Shown here: one piece after another, positions 24,912 through 32,656 of the stretch
Layout of the letters: each line of letters opens with the position of its first letter
Numbering within the stretch: the first letter of the stretch is position 1
From: Curtobacterium pusillum
GTDB taxonomy: Bacteria; Actinomycetota; Actinomycetes; Actinomycetales; Microbacteriaceae
Direction: 5' to 3'
DNA length: 64,000 bases
Assembly: GCF_007673235.1 (NCBI RefSeq)
Contig: NZ_VDZH01000001.1
Coordinates: 487,261-551,260, forward strand
Translations under genes and position numbers: made by a program
The notes under the pieces: generated by a model
The model's input: only the letters and a program-made list of their open reading frames with translations
The model's database searches: none
Told to the model about the DNA's origin: nothing

Positions 24912-25364
24912 ATGACCAACACATCCGAGGCGGCCACCGTGCCCCTGGCCCTGACGAGCGTGGTGGCCTCCGGGCTCCCCAGCGACCTCGGCACCCCGCA
25001 GGCCGCGAGGTTCTACGACGTCCCCGCCGTGTTCAACCGACGCCCGGACGCCGCCGAGACGACCGGGATCCGCGGCGCCGACGGACACGCCCAGCTCGCA
25101 GCGGCCGGCTACCCCGACGTCTCGCTCGACGTGCAGGACCGTCGGCTCGTCATCGGCCACACGAACCTCGACCAGCTCGAACGCGGACTGTCGGGCGCCA
25201 TCGCGACGATCGTCGACACGATCAGCCGTGCGTCGCTGCTCGAGAAGGAGGTCGCTCGCGACGCCGCCCGCGCGGACTTCGACGACCGCACCGCCCGCGC
25301 GCAGGACGTGACACGTGCCGCCTCGCGGATCCACTTCGTCCCGCAGGCCACGACGGTGCGCTAG
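24912..25364 (+). CDS. Hypothetical protein upstream of GAF-ANTAR genes
   Basis: I do not recognise this 150-residue soluble protein. Its N-terminal 40 residues are polar; a short beta segment (VSLDVQDRRLVIGHTNLDQL) precedes a helical C-terminal half (ASLLEKEVARDAARADFDDRTARAQDVTRAASR) likely to form a coiled coil. It begins with ATG, with a plausible GGGAGACC ribosome site, and ends 34 bases before the first ANTAR gene. Coding GC bias supports it. Confidence 0.65.
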   Translation: MTNTSEAATVPLALTSVVASGLPSDLGTPQAARFYDVPAVFNRRPDAAETTGIRGADGHAQLAAAGYPDVSLDVQDRRLVIGHTNLDQLERGLSGAIATIVDTISRASLLEKEVARDAARADFDDRTARAQDVTRAASRIHFVPQATTVR

Positions 25365-25398
25365 CGTCGGGAGCCACCCCTCAGGAACGGTGCTCCCG

Positions 25399-26097
25399 AT
25401 GACGGAATTCACTGCGGCCGCATCGTCGATGCAGGCTGCGCCGGACGGCACGGACATGTGTCCGCCGTTCCTCGCGACCCTGCCGGTGACGGGTGTCGGG
25501 ATCTCGACGCTCGGCGACCCGCTCGGCTCGGCGACGGTCTGCGCGAGCGACGCCCTCGCCGAACGCGTCGACGAGATCCAGATCGACCTCGGCGAGGGGC
25601 CCTGCTGGGAGGCCCTCACCACCCGCTCCCCCGTGCTCGAGGCCGATCTCGCCACCACGACCGGGGCACGCTGGCCCGCTGCGCTCGACGAACTCCTGCG
25701 TGCCGGGGTCGGTGCCGTGTTCTCGTTCCCGATGCGGATCGGGACGATCCCGGTCGGTGCCGTGGACCTCACCGTGGACGAGGAGCGCTTCCTGACCGCT
25801 GGTCAGGTGCGCGGCGCCGTGCAGCTGACGGAGGTCGCCGCACGCCGGGTCCTCCGTGACGCCCTCCTCGCCGCCGCCGCCGATGGGCGCGCGGACATGG
25901 AAACGGGACGATACTCCAGACGAGAGGTGCACCAGGCGACGGGCATGGCCGCGGCGCAGCTCGGACTGAGCGTGCAGGACGCCCTGCTCGTCCTGCAGGC
26001 ACACGCCTACGCCACCGAACGCACCGTCCGCGACGTCGCCGCGGACCTCATCGCACGCCGACTCGACCTCGCCCGGCCGTACGGTTCCGAGACCTAG
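25399..26097 (+). CDS. GAF-ANTAR antitermination regulator 1
   Basis: A 232-residue protein with a degenerate N-terminal GAF domain (about 25-165; LGEGPCWEAL, FSFPMRIGTIPVGAVDL) and a C-terminal ANTAR domain (about 175-230; SRREVHQATGMAAAQLGLSVQDALLVLQAHA). ANTAR domains bind paired RNA hairpins and prevent transcription termination; the GAF domain would sense a ligand or redox signal. Start chosen at ATG 25399 after CAGGAACGG. It is followed after 12 bases by a second such protein, so they may form a heterodimer. Confidence 0.87.
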   Translation: MTEFTAAASSMQAAPDGTDMCPPFLATLPVTGVGISTLGDPLGSATVCASDALAERVDEIQIDLGEGPCWEALTTRSPVLEADLATTTGARWPAALDELLRAGVGAVFSFPMRIGTIPVGAVDLTVDEERFLTAGQVRGAVQLTEVAARRVLRDALLAAAADGRADMETGRYSRREVHQATGMAAAQLGLSVQDALLVLQAHAYATERTVRDVAADLIARRLDLARPYGSET

Positions 26098-26109
26098 GGA
26101 GCACGCACC

Positions 26110-26823
26110 ATGGCACCGACACGCGAGCAGCGGCTCGTCGACACCTTCGTCGCCCTGACCGACACCCTCGTCGACGACTACGACGTCGTGGACCTCCTGC
26201 AGAACCTCGTGGACGGCGTCGTCGAGATCTTCGATGCCTCCGCAGCGGGCATCCTCCTCGTCAACCAGGCGCAGGAGCTCGAGGTCCTCGCCTCGACGAG
26301 CGAGCGCTCGAGCTTCCTCGGGCTGCTGCAGCTCGACGCCGGCGAGGGCCCGTGCGTGGAGTGCTTCGCCACCGGGCGACCGGTGTCCGTGCGCGACCAC
26401 GCCGAGATGGAGCGGCGCTGGCCGACGTTCGCCGCCGCGTCAGCCGAGTCCGGGTACGCGTCGGTGCACTCGATCCCGATGCGGCTCCGCGAGACCACGC
26501 TCGGGTCCCTCAACCTGTTCCGGGAGACCGAGGGGGCGCTCAACCGCGAGGACGCCCTGGCCGCCCAGGCGCTCACCGACGTCGCGACGATCAGCATCCT
26601 GCAGCAGCGGACGCTCGAGCACGCGAACCTCGCGCAGCAGCAGCTCCAGCGGGCGCTCGACAGCCGCGTCGTCATCGAACAGGCGAAGGGCTTCGTCGCG
26701 CACACGCACCACGTCGGCATGGAAGATGCCTTCGCCATGCTCCGCGGGTACGCCCGATCGCACCAGGAGCTCCTCGCCGACGTCGCTCGCGCCGTCGTCG
26801 AGCGCCGCCTCGTCCTTCCCTGA
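26110..26823 (+). CDS. GAF-ANTAR antitermination regulator 2
   Basis: A 237-residue protein with a clearer GAF domain (about 20-165; LDAGEGPCVECFATGRPV, VHSIPMRLRETTLGSLNLF) and an ANTAR domain (about 175-235; VIEQAKGFVAHTHHVGMEDAFAMLRGYAR). Same architecture as its neighbour but better conserved. Both Cys in GPCVEC could be redox-active. The fatty acid desaturase gene begins 100 bases later; that gap could hold an ANTAR target RNA, but I could not identify two canonical hexaloops by eye. Confidence 0.9.
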   Translation: MAPTREQRLVDTFVALTDTLVDDYDVVDLLQNLVDGVVEIFDASAAGILLVNQAQELEVLASTSERSSFLGLLQLDAGEGPCVECFATGRPVSVRDHAEMERRWPTFAAASAESGYASVHSIPMRLRETTLGSLNLFRETEGALNREDALAAQALTDVATISILQQRTLEHANLAQQQLQRALDSRVVIEQAKGFVAHTHHVGMEDAFAMLRGYARSHQELLADVARAVVERRLVLP

Positions 26824-26923
26824 GCGGCGACCCCACCGGGCCCCGAGCGCGCGCGTACGCTCGGCGGCACCAAGTAGCCCCGGTCCCCGGTTGCAGCGCC
26901 ACAGCTCGACCCAGGAGGACACC

Positions 26924-28015
26924 ATGCGCGAGGTCACCACGACACCGGACGGCTACCGGAAGACCACACCGCGCGGCGACCGGGTCGACACCACCTCGAC
27001 CTACTCAGCACTGCTCGTGCGGGTTCGGACCGCCGGGCTGCTCGGCCGCCGGACCGGCTGGTACTGGGGACTCGTCGGGGTCCTCACCGCGATGCTCGCC
27101 GTCACCGGCGGAGCGTTCGCCCTGCTCGGCGGCTCCTGGTGGCAGCTCGTCGTGGCCGGCGTGCTCGGGCTCCTGTTCACCCAGTTCGCGTTCCTGTCGC
27201 ACGAGGCAGCGCACCGGCAGGTGTTCGCGTCCCACGACTGGAACGACCGTGCCGCCCGCTACGTCGGGACCTTCCTGACCGGCATCAGCTACGCGTGGTG
27301 GATGAACAAGCACACCCGGCACCACGCCAACCCGAACACGGTGGGCAAGGACCCCGACATCTCCTTCGATGCGATCTCGTTCCGGCCGGAGGACGCCGCG
27401 CGTCGCACCGGGTTCCTCCGGGTCCTCGTGCGGGTGCAGGGCTACGCGTTCTTCCCGATGCTCCTGGTCGAGGGGGTCAACCTGCACTGGCAGTCGATCC
27501 GGACCTACACGAGCCGTGGCACCGTCAAGCACCGCTGGGCGGAGGGCTCGGTGTTCGTCGGCCGGTTCGTGCTCTACGTCGGCGCGGTGTTCTGGCTGCT
27601 GCCGCTGGGGATCGCGTTCGCGTTCCTCGGGGTGCAGCTGGCGGTGTTCGGGTTCTGCATGGGGATCGCGTTCGCGCCGAACCACAAGGGGATGCCGATC
27701 ATCGAACCCGGGCAGCGGGTGGACTTCTTCTCCCGCCAGGTGCTCACGTCCCGCGACATCAGCGGTGGCCGGTGGGTCGAGTTCTTCATGGGCGGACTCA
27801 ACCACCAGGTCGAGCACCACCTGTTCCCGAGCATGGCCCGGCCGAACCTCCGGGCGGCGCGCGTCCTCGTCCGGCAGTACTGCACGGAGCAGGGAGTCCC
27901 GTACACCGAGACGAGCCTCGTGCACTCGTACGCGATCGTCGTCCGCTACCTCAACGAGGTCGGACTCGCCGCCGCCGACCCGTTCGCCTGCCCGATGGTC
28001 GAACGCTTCCGCTGA
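26924..28015 (+). CDS. Membrane fatty acid desaturase
   Basis: A 363-residue di-iron acyl-lipid or acyl-CoA desaturase (DesA3-like). The three histidine boxes are intact: HEAAH (93-97), HTRHH (130-134) and QVEHH (295-299), with four to five membrane segments between them. It introduces a double bond to adjust membrane fluidity, needing a reductase partner. Start ATG with AGGAGG 7 bases upstream. Its place after two ANTAR antiterminators suggests control at the RNA level in cold or membrane stress; this is inference. Confidence 0.92.
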   Translation: MREVTTTPDGYRKTTPRGDRVDTTSTYSALLVRVRTAGLLGRRTGWYWGLVGVLTAMLAVTGGAFALLGGSWWQLVVAGVLGLLFTQFAFLSHEAAHRQVFASHDWNDRAARYVGTFLTGISYAWWMNKHTRHHANPNTVGKDPDISFDAISFRPEDAARRTGFLRVLVRVQGYAFFPMLLVEGVNLHWQSIRTYTSRGTVKHRWAEGSVFVGRFVLYVGAVFWLLPLGIAFAFLGVQLAVFGFCMGIAFAPNHKGMPIIEPGQRVDFFSRQVLTSRDISGGRWVEFFMGGLNHQVEHHLFPSMARPNLRAARVLVRQYCTEQGVPYTETSLVHSYAIVVRYLNEVGLAAADPFACPMVERFR

Positions 28016-28044
28016 CACCGGGGTGGACACGCCATGATGGTCGC

Positions 28045-28953
28045 GTGGACGACGACGTGCGGGTTCGGATCGCGCTCGACGCCGTGCTGCAGGAGCTCGG
28101 CGCGTCCCGGTCCGACGTCGAGCCGCTGACCGGTGGCTCGGTCAACCACACGGTCCGGGTCCGTCGCGCGACCGGTGGCGACGTCGTCGTCCGGATCCCG
28201 GTCGATCCCCTCCGCGAGGACGAGTTCCCGGTCGAGGCCTGGGCGACCGCAGCGGCCGAGCGGGTCGGCATCGCGGTCGCGCGGGTGCTCCGACACGGAC
28301 GCCACGACGGCACACCGTTCGTGGTGTCCGAGTACGTCGAACCGGACTCACGACCGATCACGGATCCCTGGCGGCGGCTCGGTGCAGCGGCGCGCACGAT
28401 CGGCACGATCGCGCTCGACGGGGCGCCCGCGTCCATGTACTCGCGTTTCGGGACCGACCCGGCCACGGCGTGGCGGGCGCACGTCGCGTACAACGTGCGA
28501 TCGCTCGACGGGGACGACCCGCTCCTCCAGGCCGGTGCGTACACGTCGGCGTCTGCGCTGCGTGCGGCGTTCCGACCGCTCGGCGTCCGCGCGTTCGAGC
28601 ACGGTCTCGCACACGGCGACCTCGCGCCGCGGAACCTGCTCTCCCGCGGGCCCCACGCGGCGCCCGTCGTGATCGACTGGGGTGCTGCCGAGGTCGGCCC
28701 GACGCCGTGGACGGATGCACGACGGGTGTTCGCGTGGTGGCACCTGGACGGCGAGGTGTCCGAGCAGGAGTTCGGCGCGTTCGCCGCGGCCGCAGGACTC
28801 GGCGAGCCGGAGGACCTGCGCACGCTGGGGGCCATGACGGCGCTGCACCTCGTCGACGTCACACGGTGGGCACGCCAGCGGCGGCCGGACCAGTACCGGG
28901 CGTACGTCGCGGCGTGCCGGCGCGGGCTCCGGCGGCTCGGGCTCTCCGACTGA
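28045..28953 (+). CDS. APH-type phosphotransferase
   Basis: A 302-residue protein with the aminoglycoside-phosphotransferase/choline-kinase fold. LTGGSVNHTVRVRR is the nucleotide loop, VVRIPVD holds the ATP-binding residue, HGDLAPRN (190-197) is the catalytic loop and VIDWGAAEVG holds the metal Asp. The GTG start is chosen because the upstream ATGs near 28034 are out of frame. The small-molecule substrate is unknown; relatives phosphorylate antibiotics, choline, homoserine or sugars. No evidence for resistance. Confidence 0.82.
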   Translation: MDDDVRVRIALDAVLQELGASRSDVEPLTGGSVNHTVRVRRATGGDVVVRIPVDPLREDEFPVEAWATAAAERVGIAVARVLRHGRHDGTPFVVSEYVEPDSRPITDPWRRLGAAARTIGTIALDGAPASMYSRFGTDPATAWRAHVAYNVRSLDGDDPLLQAGAYTSASALRAAFRPLGVRAFEHGLAHGDLAPRNLLSRGPHAAPVVIDWGAAEVGPTPWTDARRVFAWWHLDGEVSEQEFGAFAAAAGLGEPEDLRTLGAMTALHLVDVTRWARQRRPDQYRAYVAACRRGLRRLGLSD

Positions 28954-29062
28954 CGCCTGCGCGAGCCGCGGCGGCTACCAGCCGCGACGGGCTACCGTTC
29001 AAGTAGGTGACCCCAGCCCATGGCCGCCGGCACGATCTCATCGTCCAGCGACCGGAAGCACC

Positions 29063-29305
29063 ATGACCTCCCTCTCCAGCACCACCCACCCCGAGACCGA
29101 AGCGGTCCGGTGGGTCGCGCTCGACGACCGAACCTGGCAGGGACGCTGCGGATCGGACGTGATCGGCACCGTGACCTTCGGGTCGCGCTACGTCGTCCAC
29201 CTGGTCGACGACGACATGACCGGGTTCCACACGAGCCTGGAGAGTGCGAAGGCGCAGCTCGAGGCCTGGGTCCGCTGGCAGTCCGGGCCACCGAGCGAGG
29301 CCTGA
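29063..29305 (+). CDS. Small hypothetical protein
   Basis: An 80-residue soluble protein with two beta hairpins visible (VRWVALDDRTWQGRCGSDVIGTVTFG; YVVHLVDDDMTGFHTSLESAKAQLEAW). This is the pattern of small actinobacterial proteins of unknown function. Start ATG after GGAAGCACC. Ends 34 bases before an imperfect 20-bp hairpin that may terminate it. Confidence 0.68.
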   Translation: MTSLSSTTHPETEAVRWVALDDRTWQGRCGSDVIGTVTFGSRYVVHLVDDDMTGFHTSLESAKAQLEAWVRWQSGPPSEA

Positions 29306-29339
29306 GGCGGGCGCGGCCGGTCATCCGGTGCGCGATCGA

Positions 29340-29390
29340 GTGAGCAGAAAACGTCGAGTCGCCGCGGCTCACTCGACGATTTCCGCTCAC
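29340..29390. repeat. 20-bp hairpin, GTGAGCAGAAAACGTCGAGT family, copy 1
   Basis: GTGAGCAGAAAACGTCGAGT pairs with ACTCGACGATTTCCGCTCAC (18 of 20) across an 11-base loop. A homologous copy lies at 61285-61337. The AT-rich middle of the stem (GAAAA/TTTCC) is unusual for this genome. Probable bidirectional terminator between a plus gene and the minus tRNA cluster. Confidence 0.65.
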
Positions 29391-29433
29391 TGAACGTGTA
29401 CGCGGCGCCCCGGTGACGACCCCGCGTACGACG

Positions 29434-29472
29434 AAAGCCCCCGGCGGGACCTGTGGTCCTGCCGGGGGCTTT
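29434..29472 (-). terminator. Terminator of the tRNA-Gly-Cys-Val operon
   Basis: AAAGCCCCCGGCGGGAC and GTCCTGCCGGGGGCTTT form a long hairpin (one mismatch) just past the minus-strand tRNA-Val. It has an A-tract before and T-tract after in both orientations, so it works as an intrinsic terminator for the three-tRNA operon. Confidence 0.9.
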
Positions 29473-29479
29473 CTGGTGG

Positions 29480-29551
29480 TGGGCGATACTGGGATCGAAC
29501 CAGTGACCTCTTCCGTGTCAGGGAAGCGCGCTACCGCTGCGCCAATCGCCC
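29480..29551 (-). tRNA. tRNA-Val (GAC)
   Basis: 72-nt cloverleaf: acceptor GGGCGAT/ATCGCCC, D-arm GCGCAGCGGTAGCGC, anticodon loop CTGACAC (GAC), T-arm GGTTCGATC, discriminator A, CCA encoded at 29477-29479. Confidence 0.97.
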
Positions 29552-29578
29552 AGAAGTCTCCGCCGAAACGAAGTCTGG

Positions 29579-29649
29579 AGGTGGGGACGGGATTCGAACC
29601 CGCGTGGACGGCTTTGCAGGCCGCTGCCTAGCCTCTCGGCCACCCCACC
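29579..29649 (-). tRNA. tRNA-Cys (GCA)
   Basis: 71-nt cloverleaf: acceptor GGTGGGG/CCCCACC, D-arm GCCGAGAGGCTAGGC, anticodon loop CTGCAAA (GCA), T-arm GGTTCGAATCC, discriminator T, CCA encoded. Middle gene of a three-tRNA minus-strand operon. Confidence 0.96.
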
Positions 29650-29731
29650 ATCGAGGTTCACGTCTCCGTGAGTACCCGAACGGTGGGATACCCTCTGGTG
29701 AGTCGTGGAACTCCGGAGAGAACCACACTCG

Positions 29732-29803
29732 AGCGGATGACGAGATTCGAACTCGCGACCCTCACCTTGGCAAGGTGATGCGCTACCACTGCGCCACATC
29801 CGC
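29732..29803 (-). tRNA. tRNA-Gly (GCC), second copy
   Basis: Identical to the tRNA-Gly at 24015-24086. First gene of the operon Gly-Cys-Val. Upstream on the minus strand, TATAGAGT (about 29838) preceded by TTGGTGG at promoter distance may be its promoter. Confidence 0.97.
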
Positions 29804-30149
29804 ATTTGTCCGGCCCGCTGTCGCGGCGACGACGTAAACTCTATACGAACCAGGTGGCTTCCACCAAAATCCTTCTCGTTCACCGGGCGTGTCCCCCGTA
29901 TTCATGCGGATCGGAGCGGTTCCGCACGGCCCGCCGCCCCTCGCACCGTGCGACGCGAGCGCTCGTCGGTGCGAGGTCTCGCGCAGTGTGCGAGGTGAAC
30001 GCGCTCGCACGCTGGTCGGAACCTCGCACCGAGCAGTACCGAGCATCGGCGGCGCCGCACACTCGGACCCTGCGCCACACCCGGGACGCACGCCGTGTTC
30101 GGCAGAGCCCGCGGCATCCGCTAGTATCGATCCGCACGAACAGTGCAGG
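29804..30149. other. Intergenic region between two divergent tRNA operons
   Basis: No gene seen. It holds the presumed promoter of the tRNA-Gly operon (minus) and of tRNA-Val(CAC) (plus, TAGTAT at 30122-30127). Between them is an 11-bp inverted repeat CGGTGCGAGGT/ACCTCGCACCG (29967-29977 and 30021-30031), with a third, direct copy of GTGCGAGGT at about 29988. Short plus-strand frames here lack ribosome sites and coding bias. Confidence 0.6.
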
Positions 30150-30222
30150 GGGCGATTGGCGCAGTTGGTAGCGCGCTTCGTTCACACCGAAGAGGTCATC
30201 AGTTCGAGTCTGGTATCGCCCA
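30150..30222 (+). tRNA. tRNA-Val (CAC)
   Basis: 73-nt cloverleaf: acceptor GGGCGAT/ATCGCCC, D-arm GCGCAGTTGGTAGCGC, anticodon loop TTCACAC (CAC), T-arm AGTTCGAGTC, discriminator A, no encoded CCA. It lies 105 bases upstream of jetA; tRNA-adjacent placement is typical of defence islands, but I found no copy of the tRNA 3' end downstream of jetC. Confidence 0.96.
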
Positions 30223-30240
30223 CAAGCAAGAACACCAACG

Positions 30241-30274
30241 ACAAGAGCCCGGCGCAACCGCGTCGGGCTCTTGT
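30241..30274 (+). terminator. Terminator after tRNA-Val(CAC)
   Basis: ACAAGAGCCCG and CGGGCTCTTGT pair across 12 bases, 19 bases past the tRNA, ending in CTTGTC. It leaves only about 50 bases for a jetA promoter, so jet transcription may partly come from read-through. Confidence 0.75.
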
Positions 30275-30326
30275 CATCTCGACAGCCAGACCGGCACACC
30301 GCCGACCCGACCGGACGAAGGGGCAC

Positions 30327-31865
30327 ATGACCGACGTCGACCTCGAGTTCGCCCGAGTCCGGGCGGTCCTCGACCGTCCGACCCTGCGGCTGATGTCCCG
30401 CCCGACCAGTGCCACCGTCCTCGCGGTGTTCCGCACGGTGTTCGACCGCGACGTCCAGTACGTCCCCGCTGACCGCATGCACCTGCAGGTCGAGGAGCAC
30501 GTCGCGCGGCTGCAGGCCACCGGCGCGCGCGTGCCCGCGAGCGAACAGGCCGCGAGTGAACAGACCGACCAGGACGCCCGACCGAACGGCCGTGCACTCT
30601 GCCGTGAGTGGGTCGCGGCGCAGTGGCTCGTCCGGTCGAACTCCCCCGACGGCGACGAGCAGTACTCCCTGACGAGCCACGCGCTCGAGGCCCTGTCCCT
30701 CGTCGACGCCCTGTCCTCCGACCGGGCCCTGATCAGCGAGAGCCGCCTCGCGATGATCGTCGACGCCGTGCACCGGTGGGCCGCCCGGGCCGAACCGGAC
30801 CCGGACGTGCAGATCCGCCGCATCGACGCGCAGATCGCCGAGCTCCAGGCCGAGCGCGAACGGCTTGAGCAGGGCGCCGTCGACACCGTGGACGACGCCC
30901 GCATGCGCGACGGGTACACGAACATCTCCGACCTCATCCGGCAGCTGCCGAGCGACTTCAAGCGCGTCGAGGAAGCCGTGGCGACGATGCACCGCTCGAT
31001 CGTCGAGGACTTCCGGCAAGAGGTCCGCTCGATCGGCGAGATCCTCGACGACTACCTCGTCCGCACGGACAACCTCATGGAGGCCACGCCCGAGGGTCGC
31101 GCCTTCGAGGGGGCGTTCGAGCTCCTCCGCGACGACGCCCTGCTCCTACGGCTCCGGGACGACATCGCGACGATCCTGGCCCACCCCTTCGCCGATTCCC
31201 TCGGGGCCGGTGAGCGTCGGGCGTTCCGGAACACGGTGAGCATCCTCCGCCAGGGCATCGAGGACGTGCTCGCCCAGCGCCGCCAGCTCACGGCGACGCT
31301 CCGCGACCAGATCGTCGCGCACGACGTCGTCCGGGACCGCGAGCTCGACGCCGTCATCCGGTCGATCAACCGCGGGCTCGCCACCTGGATGGACCAGGGG
31401 TCGGCACGTGACCGCCTGCCGCTCGGGCTGCTGCCCGCGGCGGCCGAGGTCGGCACCCTCCGCGAACGCTTCTACGACCCGGATGCCGAGTCGGTGCCGC
31501 CACCCATCGAGGAACCCGACGACGACGTCTTCGAGGACCTCGACGTCGAGATGCTCCGCCGGCACGGTGGTCCGCTGCTCACCGAGCTCCGCGCGGCCCT
31601 CCGGTTCGCCGAGGCCGACTCGAGCGTCGACGCCTTCCACGGCCTGCCCGACGAGCAGCGCCGCCCGGTCGAGCTCTTCGGCCTGGCCCACCTGCTCACC
31701 GGGCACGAGGACTTCGAGTCCGCCGCGCACGTCGCCGAGCACCGCACGGTGCGGCCGGACGGCAGCCCGGTCGCCTTCCGGATGCCGACCGCAGCGCTCG
31801 ACGCCGACCCCCGAGCGGGCACCCCCGACACGACCAACGACGAACACGCACAGGAGGCGCGGTGA
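30327..31865 (+). CDS. jetA: Wadjet/Mks condensin kleisin-like subunit JetA (MksF, DUF3375)
   Basis: A 512-residue DUF3375 protein, the kleisin-type subunit that closes the JetC dimer in the SMC-like Wadjet complex. The N-terminal winged-helix part (VRAVLDRPTLRLMSRPTSATVLAVFRTVF) is characteristic; the middle (about 170-350) is long helical with a coiled coil (QIRRIDAQIAELQAERERLEQ). Wadjet systems recognise and cleave small circular DNA such as plasmids. Start ATG after CGAAGGGG. It overlaps jetB by GTGA. The family is recognised from its overall pattern and operon partners. Confidence 0.9.
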   Translation: MTDVDLEFARVRAVLDRPTLRLMSRPTSATVLAVFRTVFDRDVQYVPADRMHLQVEEHVARLQATGARVPASEQAASEQTDQDARPNGRALCREWVAAQWLVRSNSPDGDEQYSLTSHALEALSLVDALSSDRALISESRLAMIVDAVHRWAARAEPDPDVQIRRIDAQIAELQAERERLEQGAVDTVDDARMRDGYTNISDLIRQLPSDFKRVEEAVATMHRSIVEDFRQEVRSIGEILDDYLVRTDNLMEATPEGRAFEGAFELLRDDALLLRLRDDIATILAHPFADSLGAGERRAFRNTVSILRQGIEDVLAQRRQLTATLRDQIVAHDVVRDRELDAVIRSINRGLATWMDQGSARDRLPLGLLPAAAEVGTLRERFYDPDAESVPPPIEEPDDDVFEDLDVEMLRRHGGPLLTELRAALRFAEADSSVDAFHGLPDEQRRPVELFGLAHLLTGHEDFESAAHVAEHRTVRPDGSPVAFRMPTAALDADPRAGTPDTTNDEHAQEAR

Positions 31866-32656
31866 GCGACACGACGCCGGCACCGGTCGACGAGACGGTC
31901 ACCGTCGACGACCCCACCACCGTCACGCACGACGACGAGCGGGACGAGAGCAGCTTCGCCCTCTTCGAGGGCGACGAGGGCCGGCTCGACGACCGCCAGC
32001 GCCGCGCGCTCGTCGCGCTGCTCCGCAACTCGTACGTGAGCGCGCGGACGCACGCCGACGAGTGGCGGGCCGTGCTCGACGCCGAGTACCAGCTGCGCTC
32101 GCGCCTCAACGACCTGTTCCTCGAGCTGCACGTCGACCGCGACCGCGAGGTCGCCTGGAAGCGTCAGGCCCGCTCGGAGAGCCAGCGTCGCGGGTTCCCG
32201 ACGCTGCTGCGCGACGTGCCGTACACGCGCGAGGAGACCATCGTCCTCGTCTACCTGCGGATGCGCCTGCGGGCGGACACCCGACCGGGTCCGGACCAGG
32301 TCGTCGTCGACCGGAGCGAGATCCTCGGGCACGTCGCCGGGTTCCGCCCAGCGACCGCCACCGACCGCACGCGTGACGAGGGCCGGGTCGCGAAGGCGAT
32401 CGAGCGTCTGGTGACGGCGCGCGTGCTCATCAAGACCTCCGACCCGGACCGGTTCCGGGTCGCGAGCGTGGTCGAGGTGCTGCTCCCCCTCGAGCGGCTG
32501 CTGGAACTGGACACGTGGCTCCGGACGACCACCGCGCAGGACCACGCGACCACGCCCGACGCGACCACGACCGAAGGCGACCCGATCGACGGTGACGACC
32601 CGCGCCTCCAGGCCGACGAGACCGACACCGACGACGAAGGCGAGACGGACGCATGA
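31862..32656 (+). CDS. jetB: Wadjet/Mks subunit JetB (MksE, DUF4194)
   Basis: A 264-residue DUF4194 protein, the MukE-like KITE winged-helix subunit of the complex. An acidic N-terminal extension of about 45 residues precedes the core (RALVALLRNSYVSARTHADEW, FPTLLRDVPYTREETIVLVYLRMRL, RVAKAIERLVTARVLIKT). The acidic C-terminal tail (about 225-264, many Asp/Thr) contains a copy of the dispersed CGCGCCTCCAGGCC motif, encoding PRLQAD. GTG start; overlaps both neighbours by 4 bases. Confidence 0.9.
   Translation: MSDTTPAPVDETVTVDDPTTVTHDDERDESSFALFEGDEGRLDDRQRRALVALLRNSYVSARTHADEWRAVLDAEYQLRSRLNDLFLELHVDRDREVAWKRQARSESQRRGFPTLLRDVPYTREETIVLVYLRMRLRADTRPGPDQVVVDRSEILGHVAGFRPATATDRTRDEGRVAKAIERLVTARVLIKTSDPDRFRVASVVEVLLPLERLLELDTWLRTTTAQDHATTPDATTTEGDPIDGDDPRLQADETDTDDEGETDA

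Noticed and set aside
28045-28953. Aminoglycoside resistance gene
   Set aside because: Only the general phosphotransferase fold is visible; nothing points to an antibiotic substrate or a mobile context.
24015-29803. Recent duplication of a segment carrying tRNA-Gly
   Set aside because: The two tRNA-Gly genes are identical, but flanking sequence diverges within a few bases, so they look like ordinary gene copies.
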